A stretch of DNA of 64,000 bases, taken from Colwellia sp. Arc7-D. Its GTDB lineage: Bacteria; Pseudomonadota; Gammaproteobacteria; Enterobacterales; Alteromonadaceae. Numbering within the stretch: the first letter of the stretch is position 1; every line of letters begins with the position of its first letter. The notes under the pieces are model-generated. The model was not told where the DNA came from. It searched no databases and was given only the letters and a program-made list of their open reading frames with translations. The translations under genes and the position numbers were made by a program. The DNA lies in contig NZ_CP028924.1 of NCBI RefSeq assembly GCF_003061515.1, forward strand, positions 124,001 to 188,000, read 5' to 3'. This document shows positions 17,753 to 27,543 of this stretch, piece by piece.

Positions 17753-18736
17753 ATGAATATCACACCACAAAGCAATCAAGTTCCCGTACAAACTGCTGTA
17801 AACCTGCAGACTGATAGCTTGCGCCGTGATAATCAACAAAGAGAAATCATCACACGGCCCGAGCCATCGAGCCAATCAGCCGCGGAAAAAGGGGTTGCTT
17901 CAGATAAAGAGCGGGGTCGTACACCTGCGCAAAATAATCAACAAGTAGATTTTGCTAGTTTACGCAAGCAAGCAGAACTTGCTAACGATGTTATTGGCAA
18001 TGGCTCAGGCCGTAACGCTGGAAACAATGAAAGTTCAGGCCAAGATTCAGAACAAAACGATAGTGAAAACTCTGCAGATTCAAAACAAGGCCGAGACTCT
18101 ACAAGTAACTCTCAAAAGTCTGATGCAGAAGTAGTAGCAGAAAAAGAAGTCATTCGCAGTTTAGAAAGTCGCGATAAAGAAGTACGTAATCATGAAAGGG
18201 CTCATGCATCAGTAGGTGGTGCGTTCACTGGCGCGCCGAACTACTCATATGAAACGGGTCCCAATGGTAAAAAGTACGCTGTTGAAGGTGAGGTCTCAGT
18301 AGACTTAACGCCGATTGCTGGCGAACCTAAAGAAACGATCGCTAAAATGAATAAAGTTCAGGCGGCGGCTTTAGCGCCAACTGACCCATCTTCACAAGAT
18401 ATTCGAGTAGCAGCCTCAGCAGCGAGTATTATTTTAGAGGCGCAAGCAGAACTAGTTAATGCGAATGCCAATGCTGAAAATACAGAAGAAGAATATAAAG
18501 ACGGTGATTTATTCCGTGACAAAAGCATACTGCAAAGTGATGAGAGCTTTGCAAATAATGAAAGTAGTAAAGCTTTTGATCGACAAATAGAACAGACCTT
18601 ATCAGCACAAGAAACAATTGCGCCAAGTCGGCCTTTAGCCGTTGATCAAAGAGCGGGTCGAATTGAACAATTTTATTCAAATATCAATCAAGCTTACGAC
18701 AAGTCACCAAGCTATCAGTTTGAATTAACCGCCTAA
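17753..18736 (+). CDS. SprA-related putative metalloprotease (CJM1_0395 family)
   Basis: A 327-residue protein with a long Gln/Ser/Asn-rich, low-complexity N-terminal half and a conserved domain at about 125-230. That domain has REVRNHERAHASVGG-type sequence (here KEVRNHERAHASVGGAF), then a Tyr/Gly segment and a VSVDL...GEP...K stretch. This is the signature of the SprA-related family. The HExxH-like helix here reads HERAH, with His residues placed to bind a metal, so protease activity is proposed but unproven. It has no signal peptide. It is coupled to the preceding flagellar-rod-like gene. Confidence 0.82.
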   Translation: MNITPQSNQVPVQTAVNLQTDSLRRDNQQREIITRPEPSSQSAAEKGVASDKERGRTPAQNNQQVDFASLRKQAELANDVIGNGSGRNAGNNESSGQDSEQNDSENSADSKQGRDSTSNSQKSDAEVVAEKEVIRSLESRDKEVRNHERAHASVGGAFTGAPNYSYETGPNGKKYAVEGEVSVDLTPIAGEPKETIAKMNKVQAAALAPTDPSSQDIRVAASAASIILEAQAELVNANANAENTEEEYKDGDLFRDKSILQSDESFANNESSKAFDRQIEQTLSAQETIAPSRPLAVDQRAGRIEQFYSNINQAYDKSPSYQFELTA

Positions 18737-18758
18737 TCTAAAAGTTTTTACAAAACCC

Positions 18759-18783
18759 AAAGCCTGCAAATTGCAGGCTTTTT
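18759..18783 (+). terminator. Intrinsic terminator after the SprA-like gene
   Basis: AAAGCCTGCAA and TTGCAGGCTTT pair around a central A and run into a T-tract. The core CCTGCAAATTGCAGG is identical to that of the pyrE terminator at 27739-27753. Confidence 0.85.
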
Positions 18784-19077
18784 GATTTATACCGTACTTT
18801 GATTAAATTAAGCTGCTTTTTAAGGTTAACTAAGTCAGGATAAAAATCGAATCAGTAATATAGGCAGTAGTGCGGATTTCGTTATTGTGAGCATAGAACC
18901 TACCTATAACTAGCTGCTAAAATCATTTTTATATGAACTAAAAGTTGGTCAATAATACCATTTTTCACATGTCAGCTTTGCGCCACTAACATAACCTCTT
19001 GTATTTATTATAAAATAAAAATGGTCTGGAATGTACTTGAAGTTAACTTTATATATTATTTAACGAGAAGAGAAAAA
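18784..19077. other. Non-coding gap
   Basis: I see no gene, tRNA or strong repeat between the SprA-like terminator and the small PspB-like gene. It presumably carries the promoter of the latter. Confidence 0.4.
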
Positions 19078-19315
19078 ATGGACGAAGGCATGATTTTTGT
19101 AATGATTATTTTGTTTGCGTTTGCATTGCCCATTGTATTTGTCAGTATTTGGACTAGCCATAAAAATAAATGGTTATTTAAATGAATCAGAAAAGCAAAA
19201 TATGGCGAATGAATTAACAGCAGTAAAAAAACGCTTAGAGGTTTTAGAAGCAATAGTAACCGTTAAAAAATATCAGCTAGCGCAGGAAATATCTGAGTTA
19301 AAATCAGTAAAGTAA
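19078..19315 (+). pseudogene. PspB-like small membrane/coiled-coil protein, apparently frameshifted
   Basis: A 35-codon frame at 19078-19185 encodes MDEGMIFVMI and one transmembrane helix, ending at TGA. The next frame over continues as LNESEKQNMANELTAVKK, a coiled coil ending VKKYQLAQEISELKSVK at 19315. Joined, they give about 78 residues with the layout of PspB-like proteins: an N-terminal helix, a basic hinge and a Leu-heptad region with a conserved ALEAIVT-like segment. A one-base shift near 19178-19185 is needed. An ATG at 19202 could express the coiled coil separately. It could be a sequencing indel, a decayed gene or two overlapping products. Confidence 0.6.
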
Positions 19316-19617
19316 AACCGCTGTGTTTTTCAACAATTAATCATATATAAATTGACTATTATTGACCTCATCAAATGAGGTCATAGTTTCCCCCACCGTT
19401 CAAACTCTTCAGTTACTGACCAGTTTTTTCAAATTATTTTAGACTAAAAATATAGCCTCATAACATCTTGTTATTGTTACGGCATTCATTTCTGTGAGTA
19501 AATTATTGGCAACTTGTGTGGCGATATTTTTTATTTCTACGTTTACAAATTGAGAATTTCAACTAGGCTGTATAAAAAATGGACGATTAATCTTCACTAA
19601 GTAAAACGGACTTTACT
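19316..19617. other. Intergenic region before the RHS gene, with a hairpin
   Basis: No gene is seen. GACCTCAT and ATGAGGTC at 19364-19382 form an 8-bp stem with a 3-nt loop, possibly ending the PspB-like transcript, although no T-tract follows. The remainder should hold the promoter of the large RHS gene. No clear ribosome site is visible before its ATG. Confidence 0.45.
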
Positions 19618-22600
19618 ATGAAATATGGCAACTCATTCTTTATATTCACCTGTATTATTCTTTGCTTTAACTCTTTTGCTAGCACTTATGTTGGTCAGAC
19701 GAATGGCTCATTCCGTGTTGACGAGTCAGGGAGTGCGACTTATAGCATTCCGTTAAACATACCTGCTGGTATTGCCGGCGTACAGCCACAGCTTGGATTT
19801 TCCTATAACAGCAATAGTGGTGACGGGTTAATGGGCCGTGGCTGGAATTTTTCCGGCGCTTCAGCAATATCAAGGTGTGCTAAAAACCTAACCTTAGACA
19901 ACGAACAAGGCAATATAAGCCATTCAGCAAATGATCGATTGTGCTTGAATGGTCAACGTTTAGTGACTTGGGGTAATCAACACGATAAAAATATATCAAA
20001 CAATAGTTATTGGGCTGCAGGAAAATACCACACCGAAATTGATAACTTTAGTGTTGTTAAAGCTCATGGCAATACCAGTCAAGGCCCTGCCGCGTTCACG
20101 GTTGAAACCAAATCAGGTGAGATTCACTATTATGGTTTAGCGTCAAGTGTTACTGGTAGCGACAGTATGGGCCTGCCAATGAATATTGGTCTTAAGGTGT
20201 ACGGTGGTGGAAATGAAAGCAGTAGCGATGCCTTTGTTAATGCAGGCAGTCGTAATATTGCAAAAGCTTGGGCATTAAAGGCGATTAAAGATGTTAAAGG
20301 TAATTATATTGTTTTTCGCTACTTTGAAGATACTGTAAAAGGCGAACATTACTTAAAGGAGGTGCACTATACTGGTCGTACTGATGGTAAATCACCATTT
20401 GCACGTGTATTACTCAACTATAATGACAATCCTAAAATTTTTGTTGGCTGGTCAGTTGGCACTCCAATATCGATGAGCAAAATGCTCGATAGCGTTACCA
20501 TTTATCAAGATCATGAAGTATTTCGTCACTATGCATTAAATTATTTTACTTCGGCTGTATTAGAGGAGAAAAATTACTTAGAGTCTATTCAAGAATGTAC
20601 TGATACAAACTTAACTAACTGTTTGCCTGCAACTACTTTTTCTTGGCAAAAACCGGCAGAAAAATCGACAAGTTTTACTTGGAAAACTGAACCAGAAACC
20701 GGTTATCGCTATAAAGTCGCCGTGACTGAAAGTTTTGCCCCTTTTAATAAATACCCCTCAACTAAAGGCCGATCAGCTAACCGTGACTATAACCAAATTA
20801 TTGATTTAAATGGTGATGGTTATTCAGATATTGTTTATACGTCGGGTAGTTATTGGTATGCCAGTTTAGGGCCTTCCTATACTAGCAATATCAGATTAAC
20901 CAACATCGGAGTTTCTAAAAAAGCATACGCCCAAACTATTGATTATAACGGCGACGGTCAACGTGATTTACTTGTCGCAAACAGTGAAACCAGCAATTGG
21001 ATGATCATTTCTTATGTTCCAAGTGTTAATTTAGTTGAGAGCTGCGAGACAGAAGCTAATTATGAGCATGTCTGCCACCCCTTCACGCAGAACTCAAATT
21101 TAACCGTTGTTAATACAGGTGTTCGTGCCACAGGGTTAGAAGGAAATGCGCAAGTTGCTGATGTGGATGGTGATGGTTTAGAAGATATTGTTTTTCGCAA
21201 AAACGGCCATCTGGAAGCATATTTAAATAATGGCGGAAATGGCAGTTTTATTCATGATAACTCAATCAGTAATTTATCAAGCTCATCTAGCAAAGCTTTT
21301 GAAGGTAATATTACCCGTAAAACAGCGAATATTAAAACAGCATCAGGGATTGATGTAAATGGCGATGGACGCACAGACTTAGTTATTAAAGTCGGAACAA
21401 GGAGTGGCTATTGCAACCTTAATGGTTTCATCGATACAAAATATGATTGTGAAAGTATTCAGGGTGTATGGACCGTTGAAAGCACCAGTACATATAAATT
21501 ATTAGTTTCTGACGGTTCAAACTATAGCGATAAACAAACGCTAGGTAATTATAAAACCGTAAAAGCCGCTGACTTAAATGGTGACGGTTATACCGATATA
21601 ATGTTTCAGCAAGGCTCACGTTGGTATTACCGTCTGTCTAATGGTATTGAGTTTCTTAGCCCCCAAACAACAAGTTTTAATACCAGTGACGCTTTAAGTC
21701 ACATGATGTACTTTATTGATTTAAATAGCGATGGCCGTGCAGATGTGCTTTATCCTACTTCATCAACCAACTGGCACGTAATACTGTCGCGACCTAGTAC
21801 GTCAGCTAATAGAGTTATTTTTGAAAAGCGCGGCACTAAAACCGTTGATAAAAATGCTGCTGTTCGCTTTGGCGATATGAACGCTGATGGCAAGATCGAC
21901 CTATTAACTTCCACCAATGATAATGGTTGGAAAACTTACCTAGCAAGTAACCCTAACCGCAAAGATCATGTTATAGATAAAATCACCAGTGGTTGGGGCG
22001 TGGAAACAGAAATATCTTATAAAAACATTACCGATTCTGAGGTTTATTTTAGACAAAACTCGAGTTTTAACACTAATAGTGACTATTTCTCCCCAAAAGC
22101 TGCATTCTATGTTGTTGATGACGTAAATACACAAACCACAACCAATAGTAACGTGAGTGTCTCTTATCAATATGGCGGTTTGTTATTACATAAAAAAGGT
22201 CGTGGCTTATTAGGGTTTGAAGCATTGCGCACCACCGATAACCAATCAGGTATTGTCACAGAAACCGCTTACCACCAGCAATGGCCTTTTACCGGTATGC
22301 CGCTCAGTACATTGCAAATGAAAGACAACGTGATACTAAGTTCGTCCAAAAATGAATTAAAACAACGTGGCACTGTTAGCGGCGGCTTAATGCCTTATGT
22401 TTATAGTAGTACGGATAAAAGTAACAGTTTGGGTAGTGACAATAACCAATATGAAATAAGCACAACAGAAAGTGCTTTTACTTACGATACTTTTGGTAAT
22501 GTTAAAACGTCAATTGTTACGGTATCAGATGCGGAAAATAGCCAAAATAAGTTAATAACCACCACGACTAATACTTATGGAAGTAGCGTTTTATATCAAC

Positions 22601-25600
22601 AAAAAGGACGGCTAACCCATAGTACTGTTAATAAAAAGCTCTACCAAAATAGCAGTTTAAATAGCAATATTAGTCGTCAAAGTTCGTTTGACTACTATGC
22701 TGGCAGTTTATTACTGAAATCATCCATTATTTCACCTGAAAATAACAAGACCAAACAAACGACTCGCTATATTTATGACAATGCTGGCAACAAAATTGAA
22801 GCTTGGTCAACGGCTGCGAAAAGTAGTACAGGTACTAATTTTGAAACACGTAAAAGCTTCACCACATTCGATAGTCGTTATCGTTATGTGCTATCAGTAA
22901 AAAATCACTTAAACGAAGCGACTAGCTTTACTTATAATGGTGTTTCAGCAAGCACAGTAAAAGGCTTGATTGATTATGCCGATACCACAGATGCCAGTGG
23001 TATAAAAAGTCGTAAATATCAAAATCTATTAGGGCAAGTAACGCAAAGCCGCCTTTACGGCAAAACACAAATCAAAAGTTACACTTATCAAGACTATTGC
23101 GCCAATACCAATTGTGTAAATTCTGATGCATTATTACGAATTCGGGCTTTAGCTGATGGGCAAACAGAAAAACAAAAATTCATTGATGCCTGGGGACGAG
23201 AAGTTGAAACACGCGTTAAGTTGCAAGATGGCAGCTGGCGTGTTTCAAAAACTACTTATGATCAACAAGGGCGTGTTAAGCGCAATTACGAGCCAGGGAA
23301 AAATAGCGCTAGTAGTTATTACAGTGAACCAACGTATGATGCTATAGGGCGAGTGATTTCAAACCGCCAAGCTAATGGTGGCTTTGTTGAAATGGAGCAA
23401 TACGGTAAGCAAAGTTTTACCATTAACGCTAAAGGGCAGCGCACTGAAACCGTTAAAAACTATCTCGGGCAAACGAGCAGTGTATTTGACACTATAGGGA
23501 ATGAACTGCGTTATCAGTACAATGCCTACGGCCAACTGCTAAATGTTAGGGGAATTAATCGCAGTAATATTAATAGCTTACGCACCACGAACACCTACGG
23601 CACTTATGGGGTGAAATTAACCACAAACGACCAAGATAAAGGTTTATGGCGCTATAGCTACAGCGGTTTTAGTGAATTATTAAGTCAAACCGATGCCCAA
23701 TCCCAAACAGTAAGCTTTAGTTATGACATTTTAGGCCGAAAGGTGCGACGTTATGATGCTAGTGGCACTGTTTGTTGGGACATTGGAAATAACAATGACA
23801 ATGCGACATATAGGGTTGGAAAACTTAAAACACTGCGCTATTTTGAAGGTCAAAATCAGTCTTGTAGCACAACAAGTACCCCAAGTTATCAGCAAAGCCA
23901 AACGTATTACAGCTACGGATTACCCTATCAACAAATCCTGAAAGTTGACGGCGTAAACTACACCTCTACAACAACGTATGACAACTATCATCGCGTTTAT
24001 ACCCAAAGTTACCCTGCCAAAAACTTTACCATTAGAAATACTTATCAAAATGGTTACCTGACTAAGCAATTAAACCACCGTACAGGTCGGGTATATCAAC
24101 ATATTGAAAGTGTGAATGGTCGAGGGCAAGCCACAGCAATAAAATACGGCAATGGCACGAGTGAATCACGAGGCTACCAAGCCAGTACAGGTTGGCTTAA
24201 AAGCCTTGATGCCAATAGTGGCATATTAACCTTACATGGCTTTGATTATGACTACGATACTATTGGCAACTTAACCGACCGTGACGTGTTTTTTGGTGTG
24301 GGTAGCAGCAGTAATTTTGCGGAGCACTATACCTATGATGATTTAAACCGAGTTATCCGTCGCAGTATCGCTATTTCTAATGCAGGTGATGGTACAGGTC
24401 TAGACCCAGTTGACCCCATTGACCCGACAGACCCATGTGATGGCAGTGGTGGAGGTAACTTGTTACTAAGTCATTCGATGATGAGCGCAACATCAGGCAT
24501 TAATAAAAGCTTTGCTCTTCCAGTTCCAGGTCCTGTACCACCACCAGAGTGTTCACTTAGTACGCAAGTAAATACGGTTAATGCTTCTACATCTGACAAT
24601 ACTAACAATCAGTATTATCAATTGCCGAGTCGTTATCGAATGAACGAAAACTACAAATATGACGACTGGGGTAATATTACATATAAGCAAAATACCGGCT
24701 ATTATAAGTATGATACTAATAAAACCAACCGTCTATTAGGGGTGTATCAATATAGTAATTTTACTGGCCAAAAGTCTTACAATCTAAGTTATGACGATAA
24801 TGGCAATGTGAAAAATGACGGTAAACGCACCTCAGATTATACGAACTTTGATAAGCCGTACTTAATCACCCAAGACACCAGTAAAACCGCGTTTAGTTAC
24901 GGGCCTAATAGAGAAGTTTATAAACGGGTTGACACCCGAGGGGGTAAGCAAACAAAAACCTTGTATTTAGGCGGTTATGAGCAAGTTAAGTTACCCAGTG
25001 GCGTTATCGAGCATAAGTTTTATGTAGGCAACGTAGTTATTACCGAACGTAGTAATAATGCCAACGATGAGTTTTATTTACACAAAGACCATCAAGGCTC
25101 GACCACTTCAATTACTAATGCCAGTGGCATGGTTGTGCAACAGTTTATTTATGACCCATGGGGCAAGCAATACAATGTCTATAATAATGGTATATTTAGC
25201 GCCTATTCAAGCCCCGGTATAAGTAGGGGCTATACTGGGCACAAAATGGTCAATGATATGGATATTATCCATATGAATGGTCGCACATATAATGTTGTCT
25301 TGGGGCGTTTTATGCAGGCGGATCCGCATATTCAGGCACCAATTAATAGCCAAAACTACAACCGTTATAGTTATGTGCTGAATAATCCGATGAGTTATAC
25401 CGATCCGAGTGGGTATTTCTTTAAAAAGCTTGGTAAGTTTATTAAGAAACATTGGCGAACAATAGCCTCTATTGCCATCGCAGTTTACTTACCGGGAGCT
25501 TCTTTTATGAGCGGTTTTGGCCCTGTGACATCAGGTGCTATCACAGGCTTTGTCGCAGGAGGTGTAGCCACAGGCTCTTTAAAAGGAGCTTTAATTGGGG

Positions 25601-26364
25601 CTTTTACTGGAGCAATGTTTGGGGGTATACATAATGGTTTTGCTGGCAAAGCAATGACAATGGGAATGAAAGCTAGTAAAACTTTACTTCACGGCATGGC
25701 AGGAGGAATAAGTAGCGTGCTTAGTGGAGGTAAGTTTGGACACGGTTTTGTGGCTGCTGGATTTACTCAAGCTGTTAGTCAAGGTGGAGATGTTTTTGTT
25801 GATGGAGATAGATTGGGTAACGCCATCAAAGCAGCAGCTATAGGCGGCACGGCTTCGACTCTTACAGGTGGTAAATTCGCTAATGGGGCTGTAACGGGAG
25901 CATTTTCTCGGCTATTGAATGATGAAGCCAAGAGAGGTTATTGGAACGAGAATACCAATACGTACGAAGTGCCTGTTGGAGATATGGTTCCATTTAGAAA
26001 TTCTGATGGTAGTATCAAATATAATACTGATGGAGATATTGTATTTATGATGGCGGAGTCTCAGGCCCAAGTTGCAGCAATGGGGAAAAAAAACGCACAA
26101 ATGGCATCCTGTTCAGCATATATAGAATGTGTTAATGGAGCACTAGAACAGTCAGTTAATACAACAACGAGTGTTTCTAAGCCGAAAATTAGACTTAAAG
26201 CGGATCAAACCTTGGCAGATAAACCTTCGACAAATCTACAAATGAATGGTTATGCTATATTGAGAAGTAATGGATTGGCTGCTGGCTTATCGGTAGCACA
26301 GTTGATGACTACACATCTTCAATGCGCTAGCACCCCTGAGGTGATTGTAGCTTGTGGAGGGTAA
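19618..26364 (+). CDS. Secreted SpvB/FG-GAP/RHS-repeat polymorphic-toxin-like protein
   Basis: A 2248-residue exported protein. A Sec signal peptide (about 1-21) is followed by a SpvB-like N-terminal domain (SGSATYSIPLNIPAGIAG, GMGRGW-type motif). Seven FG-GAP/VCBS-like calcium motifs of the form D-x-N-x-D-G lie at about 395-770, then a TcdB-middle-like segment (GLLGFEALRT). RHS/YD repeats run from about 960 to 1890, interrupted near 1596 by a DPVDPIDPTDP and Pro-rich linker. The RHS core and cleavage-site-like segment (GRFMQADP ... YSYVLNNPMSYTDPSGY) ends near 1931. The last 317 residues are the variable tip: Gly-rich hydrophobic segments, then about 130 residues I do not recognise. Such proteins form a shell around a C-terminal toxin. 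No PAAR or VgrG gene is adjacent. Confidence 0.92.
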   Translation: MKYGNSFFIFTCIILCFNSFASTYVGQTNGSFRVDESGSATYSIPLNIPAGIAGVQPQLGFSYNSNSGDGLMGRGWNFSGASAISRCAKNLTLDNEQGNISHSANDRLCLNGQRLVTWGNQHDKNISNNSYWAAGKYHTEIDNFSVVKAHGNTSQGPAAFTVETKSGEIHYYGLASSVTGSDSMGLPMNIGLKVYGGGNESSSDAFVNAGSRNIAKAWALKAIKDVKGNYIVFRYFEDTVKGEHYLKEVHYTGRTDGKSPFARVLLNYNDNPKIFVGWSVGTPISMSKMLDSVTIYQDHEVFRHYALNYFTSAVLEEKNYLESIQECTDTNLTNCLPATTFSWQKPAEKSTSFTWKTEPETGYRYKVAVTESFAPFNKYPSTKGRSANRDYNQIIDLNGDGYSDIVYTSGSYWYASLGPSYTSNIRLTNIGVSKKAYAQTIDYNGDGQRDLLVANSETSNWMIISYVPSVNLVESCETEANYEHVCHPFTQNSNLTVVNTGVRATGLEGNAQVADVDGDGLEDIVFRKNGHLEAYLNNGGNGSFIHDNSISNLSSSSSKAFEGNITRKTANIKTASGIDVNGDGRTDLVIKVGTRSGYCNLNGFIDTKYDCESIQGVWTVESTSTYKLLVSDGSNYSDKQTLGNYKTVKAADLNGDGYTDIMFQQGSRWYYRLSNGIEFLSPQTTSFNTSDALSHMMYFIDLNSDGRADVLYPTSSTNWHVILSRPSTSANRVIFEKRGTKTVDKNAAVRFGDMNADGKIDLLTSTNDNGWKTYLASNPNRKDHVIDKITSGWGVETEISYKNITDSEVYFRQNSSFNTNSDYFSPKAAFYVVDDVNTQTTTNSNVSVSYQYGGLLLHKKGRGLLGFEALRTTDNQSGIVTETAYHQQWPFTGMPLSTLQMKDNVILSSSKNELKQRGTVSGGLMPYVYSSTDKSNSLGSDNNQYEISTTESAFTYDTFGNVKTSIVTVSDAENSQNKLITTTTNTYGSSVLYQQKGRLTHSTVNKKLYQNSSLNSNISRQSSFDYYAGSLLLKSSIISPENNKTKQTTRYIYDNAGNKIEAWSTAAKSSTGTNFETRKSFTTFDSRYRYVLSVKNHLNEATSFTYNGVSASTVKGLIDYADTTDASGIKSRKYQNLLGQVTQSRLYGKTQIKSYTYQDYCANTNCVNSDALLRIRALADGQTEKQKFIDAWGREVETRVKLQDGSWRVSKTTYDQQGRVKRNYEPGKNSASSYYSEPTYDAIGRVISNRQANGGFVEMEQYGKQSFTINAKGQRTETVKNYLGQTSSVFDTIGNELRYQYNAYGQLLNVRGINRSNINSLRTTNTYGTYGVKLTTNDQDKGLWRYSYSGFSELLSQTDAQSQTVSFSYDILGRKVRRYDASGTVCWDIGNNNDNATYRVGKLKTLRYFEGQNQSCSTTSTPSYQQSQTYYSYGLPYQQILKVDGVNYTSTTTYDNYHRVYTQSYPAKNFTIRNTYQNGYLTKQLNHRTGRVYQHIESVNGRGQATAIKYGNGTSESRGYQASTGWLKSLDANSGILTLHGFDYDYDTIGNLTDRDVFFGVGSSSNFAEHYTYDDLNRVIRRSIAISNAGDGTGLDPVDPIDPTDPCDGSGGGNLLLSHSMMSATSGINKSFALPVPGPVPPPECSLSTQVNTVNASTSDNTNNQYYQLPSRYRMNENYKYDDWGNITYKQNTGYYKYDTNKTNRLLGVYQYSNFTGQKSYNLSYDDNGNVKNDGKRTSDYTNFDKPYLITQDTSKTAFSYGPNREVYKRVDTRGGKQTKTLYLGGYEQVKLPSGVIEHKFYVGNVVITERSNNANDEFYLHKDHQGSTTSITNASGMVVQQFIYDPWGKQYNVYNNGIFSAYSSPGISRGYTGHKMVNDMDIIHMNGRTYNVVLGRFMQADPHIQAPINSQNYNRYSYVLNNPMSYTDPSGYFFKKLGKFIKKHWRTIASIAIAVYLPGASFMSGFGPVTSGAITGFVAGGVATGSLKGALIGAFTGAMFGGIHNGFAGKAMTMGMKASKTLLHGMAGGISSVLSGGKFGHGFVAAGFTQAVSQGGDVFVDGDRLGNAIKAAAIGGTASTLTGGKFANGAVTGAFSRLLNDEAKRGYWNENTNTYEVPVGDMVPFRNSDGSIKYNTDGDIVFMMAESQAQVAAMGKKNAQMASCSAYIECVNGALEQSVNTTTSVSKPKIRLKADQTLADKPSTNLQMNGYAILRSNGLAAGLSVAQLMTTHLQCASTPEVIVACGG

Positions 26365-26367
26365 TTT

Positions 26368-26904
26368 ATGACTTATTTAACAAAAATGTTCACTTTATGT
26401 CTGGCTGCAATAGTAAATATAAATGCGCATTCTGATGAGTATTATCTAGAATATGAGAACAGTGGCTATTCAGGTGTGCTGCAATCAGTTAAAGAATCAA
26501 AGGTGGATATAAATTCAGTCAATCTAGAGTCTTTAAACTTTATTTCACATTATTTTCTGTATGAAGATTCTGTTGATGAGTCTGTTATTCATCAATTTGA
26601 AGAGTTAGGAGGTGTATATCAGAATGAAGACAAATACTTAATTGGCATCTGTCAAAAACAGAATATAGAAAAAATCGAGTATTTATTGAATAAAGGTTAT
26701 AAACCAGAAACCTCATTAGATGAAAATTCAACTAATAATTGTTTTACGTATGCTGTTCGCTACGGAAATGGCCGCTTGCTATCTATATTAATTGAAACTA
26801 CGAAATCTAAAAAATTGATGGAGCAGTTACTTATTGATAGTCGTAACAAGATCGAAGGGCTAAGTGTGCTATTAAATAATCTAAAGGAAAAGGAGGGTAA
26901 ATAA
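26368..26904 (+). CDS. Exported ankyrin-like protein, candidate immunity protein 1
   Basis: A 178-residue protein with a signal peptide ending near residue 20. The rest is helical, with ankyrin-like helix pairs (for example EKIEYLLNKGYKPETS and GNGRLLSILIE). It starts three bases after the RHS stop, so it is almost certainly cotranscribed. It resembles the next gene in layout and in the KPExS segment. A small gene directly behind an RHS toxin tip is usually its immunity gene. A periplasmic location suggests the toxin acts or enters there, but this is inference. Confidence 0.7.
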   Translation: MTYLTKMFTLCLAAIVNINAHSDEYYLEYENSGYSGVLQSVKESKVDINSVNLESLNFISHYFLYEDSVDESVIHQFEELGGVYQNEDKYLIGICQKQNIEKIEYLLNKGYKPETSLDENSTNNCFTYAVRYGNGRLLSILIETTKSKKLMEQLLIDSRNKIEGLSVLLNNLKEKEGK

Positions 26905-26905
26905 T

Positions 26906-27481
26906 ATGAATAAATTATTAGCGATATTAACTATTTTAATTTTATCAGCATCCCCTTTTAAGGTAGTTAATAGCGCTGAATTGACTGACAAGCAAGGCGA
27001 GATTGCAATTAACTATTTTGCTATGAATGGTTCGTTTAACGATTTGTTTGAATTTATTGAGTTAAATTCTATCCAGTTAACTGATGAAAGAAAGGCTATA
27101 ATTTTCAGTTATATAGTTCAAAAGGGAAATGTTTCAGCTTTAAAGTATATGTTTGATAAACAAATTAAGCCGGAAAGATCGTTTTTATATAAAAGTGTTG
27201 TATTTTCTTGTCGTAACAATAGTGCTGCTTTTGTTGAAACTTTATTGGATTACACAGTTAAAATAGGAGAATCAGCAATTGAAAAAGAAACAGTATTCAG
27301 TTGTATGAAAACTTTAATTGATCATGGTAAATACGGCTTAAGTGAAAATTTGATAAGTGTATTTTCTGAACGAGCTTATAAAACTGAGCTACTTACCATG
27401 TCTATTGATTATGTTGAAGCACAGATAATTAGTTCTAATCAAGTAGATCGTATTCTTTCAGAGGCTTTACCCAAGCAATAG
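26906..27481 (+). CDS. Exported ankyrin-like protein, candidate immunity protein 2
   Basis: A 191-residue protein with a signal peptide (about 1-24, ending VVNSAE) and a helical body with ankyrin-like units (GNVSALKYMFDKQIKPERS and NSAAFVETLLDY). It starts one base after the previous stop and seems to be its diverged paralogue. Paired immunity-like genes may give protection against more than one toxin tip or cooperate. No catalytic motif is visible. Confidence 0.68.
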   Translation: MNKLLAILTILILSASPFKVVNSAELTDKQGEIAINYFAMNGSFNDLFEFIELNSIQLTDERKAIIFSYIVQKGNVSALKYMFDKQIKPERSFLYKSVVFSCRNNSAAFVETLLDYTVKIGESAIEKETVFSCMKTLIDHGKYGLSENLISVFSERAYKTELLTMSIDYVEAQIISSNQVDRILSEALPKQ

Positions 27482-27543
27482 GATGGAGTAAATTAATTCA
27501 ATAACTCTTGATTTCAAATAGCCCAAATTTATATAAAGCCACA

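Noticed and set aside
19618..26364. Type VI secretion cargo RHS
   Set aside because: No PAAR domain or VgrG/Hcp genes are seen, and the protein has its own Sec signal and SpvB-like start.
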